In this document: piece by piece, positions 61,068-64,000 of the stretch
Position numbering within the stretch: position 1 is the first letter of the stretch
Layout: every line of letters starts with the position of its first letter
NCBI GenBank assembly: GCA_947462335.1
Contig: OX381705.1
Coordinates: forward strand, 33,813,570-33,877,569
Reading direction: 5' to 3'
DNA: 64,000 nt
Source of the DNA: Harmothoe impar
Lineage: Eukaryota > Annelida > Polychaeta > Phyllodocida > Polynoidae
Position numbers and translations under genes: made by a program
The notes under the pieces: model-generated
What the model saw: only the letters and a program-made list of their open reading frames with translations
Told to the model about the DNA's origin: nothing
The model's database searches: none

Positions 61068-61153
61068 AATAATTTCCTATAAGCCGGATTTTTGTCCTTA
61101 AACTCACTTTCGGCTTATAGGCGGGGTCGGCTTATAGGCGGGGTTTTACGGTA

Positions 61154-61500
61154 TTATGTACAGGGATGCCCACTCAACAAAAAGACGTTATTTTACCCTG
61201 AAAAAAAACACGTTCATTTTTAACGTTTGTTTTACATAAAAAGTTGACTCCAAATGATGTAAATAAACCTTTTGGAAAAAGAATTGCAATCTTGTTGCCA
61301 TCTTAAATAACGTAATTTAAAGGTCAAAATAGCATTGTCTCCTGGTCTACATAAAGTTTTTTGTTAAGCCAAATCGTCCAACCTATAGCTGTAAATTCTG
61401 CTCAGCTATAACAGAGACACCTCTCTGCACATCTCTCGTCAACATGTTCACGAGAGTCTGCAAGATAGTTTTTATATAACTCTTATTGCCACAGCTTTGG
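61154..61500. other. half of an AACGTT-type mini-element and unassigned sequence
   Basis: CCCACTCAACAAAAAGACGT at 61168 resembles the left end of the CCCAG/AACGTT family; no right end found. Nothing else recognised before the LINE. Confidence 0.35.
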
Positions 61501-61539
61501 TGTGTTTCTCCCATACCCTGAATGTATAGTATTTTACCT

Positions 61540-63872
61540 TCAGAACCTTTCGAAGAAACAAAACAAATTTGCAGAAGAAGAATATCATAATAAAGAAATA
61601 GACGATAATGTAAACAACCCCAAAGAGTATTGGAAAGCCATAAATAACATAGTAAATCCTAAGCCTAAAAATATTTCCTTCAGTCTAATACATCACGACA
61701 CAAACCTTCCTGTTAATAATGAGGACACGGCCAACTATATAAATCAATATTTTGCAAACATTGGCCCTAAACTGGCAGAAAACCTATCTGAACCCTGGAC
61801 ATACAAACCGGAGCCATATATAGAGCATTTCTCATTCACCCCAGTTACAGAGTTAGATTGTATAAAAATAATTTGAAAATAAAAAAATAAAAAACTGTCA
61901 GGCATAGTGGGGATAAAAACTAGTGTTTTGAAAGATGCAATGTTAGGCCTACCCTCTCATATCATGTTTATAATGAATCTCGCCATAAAAGACTCTGTGT
62001 TTCCAGATAGCTGGAAAAAGGCCATAGTGACTCCCCTCCCTAAAGGTGGGGATACCTCTGATGTAAACAATCTTAGACCAATATCAATACTACCCCTTCC
62101 CTCAAAAATTTTAGAAAAAATCCTACATAAACAAATAATGAATTACCTAACTGAGTTTAAAATTCTGACAGAAAATCAAGATGGTTTTAGGCCTTTCAGA
62201 TCAACTATACATAGTCTTACAGAATTCACAAACAATGTTTATAGAGAGTCAAATAATGATAATGGTACGACAGCAATATTTTTGGACTTTAGAAAAGCCT
62301 TCGATACAATTAATCACATAATATTAAAAAATAAATTATCCAAATTAGGCTTCAAAACTAACCCCATAAATTTAACAGTAAACTATCTTTCAAACAGGGT
62401 CCAAACAACAAAAGCAAATGGCATCATGTCAGATCCACATCCTGTCTCTTGTGGAGTACCACAAGGGTCAGTTCTAGGACCATTACTCTTTATTATATAC
62501 ATCAATGACCTAGGCTCGGTCTTACAGGATATGTTATGTCAGCATTATGCCGATGATACGGTGGTTTATTTTCCTAATGGTGAGCAAAGTATAAATGTGG
62601 AGAATACTATTAATCAAGATTAAGCTAAGGTAAATACCTGGTGTAAGGCAAATAAACTTTCCTTAAATGCAAAAAAGACTAGAGTTATGAACCTTGGGAC
62701 AGATGCATTGTTAAAACAGATGCCTAAAACATCTATAAAAATAGAAAAATACTCCATTAACAAGGGCATATACATATAGGTATTTGGGCATTACCATAGA
62801 TACAAATTTGAATTTCAAGGCACATGTCAAAGGGGTAAACAGAAATGTAAACCACAAAACCCACATGTTCAGAAGGTATAGAAGAAAGATAAGCACAGCA
62901 GCCAGTGAAAAAGTGCTTAAACACATGATACTCCCTAGCTTAGACTATGGTGACACTCTCTATGATGTAGCTCCAAAAACTATTTTGGAAAACCTTCAAA
63001 CAGCTTTCAACAGGGGTCTAAAAACCACGTATAATAAGGAGGAATTCCATGAAGCCCCCTCCTTAGCTAAGTTAAAGGTAAATACCCTTGCTGACAGAAG
63101 AGAGATGCATCTAAGTCAATCTGCTTTTATCCTGTCACAAGATGATAACTGGATTGACAAAAGGGATTTCAGGACAAGAGCTCATGATGGCAAACTACTG
63201 ACTATAAAAAGGCCAAAAAAAAACTTTTACAGGAAAAGTTTGGAATTTAGGTTACCTTCACTCTGGAACTCCTTTAAAGAGGATACAAGAAATGTTATAG
63301 AAAATGTAAAATTCCAGAGTTGGAACAAGAAAAGGTTCAAGGATCGATTGGGCCCCCCCCCCCCATAAAACTGTAAAAAGTTATTTGTCTTCTTCTCTTC
63401 ACTCACACCCCCCACCCCATCACTCAAGCTTAGAAAGAAATTTCTCATAAATAGTTCATACTCAAAATTGGACAATAACATCAGTCCTTGGGAAATACCA
63501 TCATCCCTCATTTTTTTGGAAATACCATCATCCAACAAGGAAATAACATCATCCTAGGGCAAAAAACACCAGCCATATCAAATTTTTCATGTTTTTTGTA
63601 TTATAGAGAAATGATCTCTATTTTTTCTCCATAACATCAAAGGATAAATATATATGTATTGGGGGCTCAAAAATCCCACTCACGTGGGCCTGGGGCCGCA
63701 ATATATTATATTATATTATTATAAGAAATGTAATATATAACTAGCCTTTAAGGCAACTATATGTAACATAGTGGATAATCATCTTCCATATGCTACAGCA
63801 TGAACTGCCATTCGCTAACGGGGCCTGGCTCCACTGTTTGACAGGATAAATAAAGGAATAATCAATCAATCA
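61540..63872 (+). mobile_element. 5'-truncated, inactive CR1/L2-like non-LTR retrotransposon
   Basis: Plus-strand remnant with the linker and RT of ORF2. 61540-61873 gives NNPKEYWKAIN and ANIGPKLAENL. Two stops at ~61874-61882 precede a frame with LRPISILPLPSKILEK, GFRPFRSTIHSLTEF, FLDFRKAFDTINH and GVPQGSVLGPLLFIIYINDL. The active-site block YADD is at 62546-62557. A stop at 62621 sits where the frame would read D-x-AKVNTW, and a frameshift near 62775 leads to YLGITIDTNLNF and the C-terminal FRLPSLWNSF segment, ending 63368. AATAAA (63848) and an ATCA-type tail at 63861-63872 close the element. The endonuclease domain is absent. The family label rests on motif style. Confidence 0.9.
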
Positions 63873-64000
63873 GTATAGCAACCCTTAATCTTGTCACCAT
63901 TCTTTAGAGTACCAATTTGATATGAATACTGAAACTAAACTAATGGAAACAAGTTGGCATAATTTATATTTTGACAGGGTTTGATTTAGATTATTTGCTG

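Larger units (their letters stand above)
59857..61153. mobile_element. 1.3-kb TIR element, TACCGTAAAACCCCGCCTAT ends
   Basis: A 26-27 bp terminal inverted repeat, perfect by eye, beginning TACCGTAAAACCCCGCCTAT and ending with its inverse at 61153. The words GGCTTATAGGCGGGGT and ATAAGCCGAATTTT repeat near both ends. It encloses a LINE remnant (60518-61067), which in turn encloses a TTAA-flanked MITE. The TACCGTAAA start is shared with 38670-38895. Confidence 0.8.

Overview
The window looks like nuclear DNA of an intron-rich marine invertebrate. An amphioxus (Branchiostoma-like cephalochordate) is my best guess. This rests on short phase-1 module exons, EGF/mucin membrane proteins, CR1/L2-like non-LTR elements and a very dense population of short inverted-repeat (MITE/foldback) transposons. 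The species is an inference; no marker sequence names it. There is no sign of bacterial genes, CRISPR arrays, rRNA or tRNA.

Layout. (1) 1058-4901, minus strand: the 5' part of a secreted or surface gene that runs off the left edge. (2) 5894-9944, plus: a fatty-acid elongase of the ELOVL3/6 type, start codon in a 6-nt coding exon, main exon 8994-9944. (3) 13899-29037, plus: a type I membrane protein with signal peptide, Gly/Thr/Pro linker exons, two Cys-Phe-Pro-type modules, three EGF domains, a TM helix and a tail. Its first two folded exons are paralogous to those of the left minus-strand gene, so the two are an inverted duplicate pair flanking the elongase. (4) 31069-33423, plus: a small mucin-like type I membrane protein with a 10-residue TTEPTTLAET-type repeat, one MEGF-type EGF domain and an NPxY tail. 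(5) 36051-43327, minus: a complete ten-coding-exon methanethiol oxidase (SELENBP1), probably with an untranslated first exon near 50.1-50.2 kb. (6) About 50.2-64 kb: no host gene seen; nested transposons, minisatellites and a 5'-truncated LINE.

All exon joins given here were checked for GT-AG boundaries and for reading-frame phase; each of the four complete models closes to a multiple of three. The most unusual structure is in the last intron of gene (3): the 3' splice site plus the first ~26 nt of the last exon has been tandemly copied about 18 times (27834-28704), nearly all copies keeping AG. The second is a 968-bp inverted-repeat element (19300-20267) whose ends and interior are made of a 16-17 bp TGACGTA-containing palindromic repeat. 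A third is transposons nested in transposons at 52.7-57.5 kb and 59.9-61.2 kb, including a TTAA-flanked insertion whose removal joins the two halves of a LINE reading frame.
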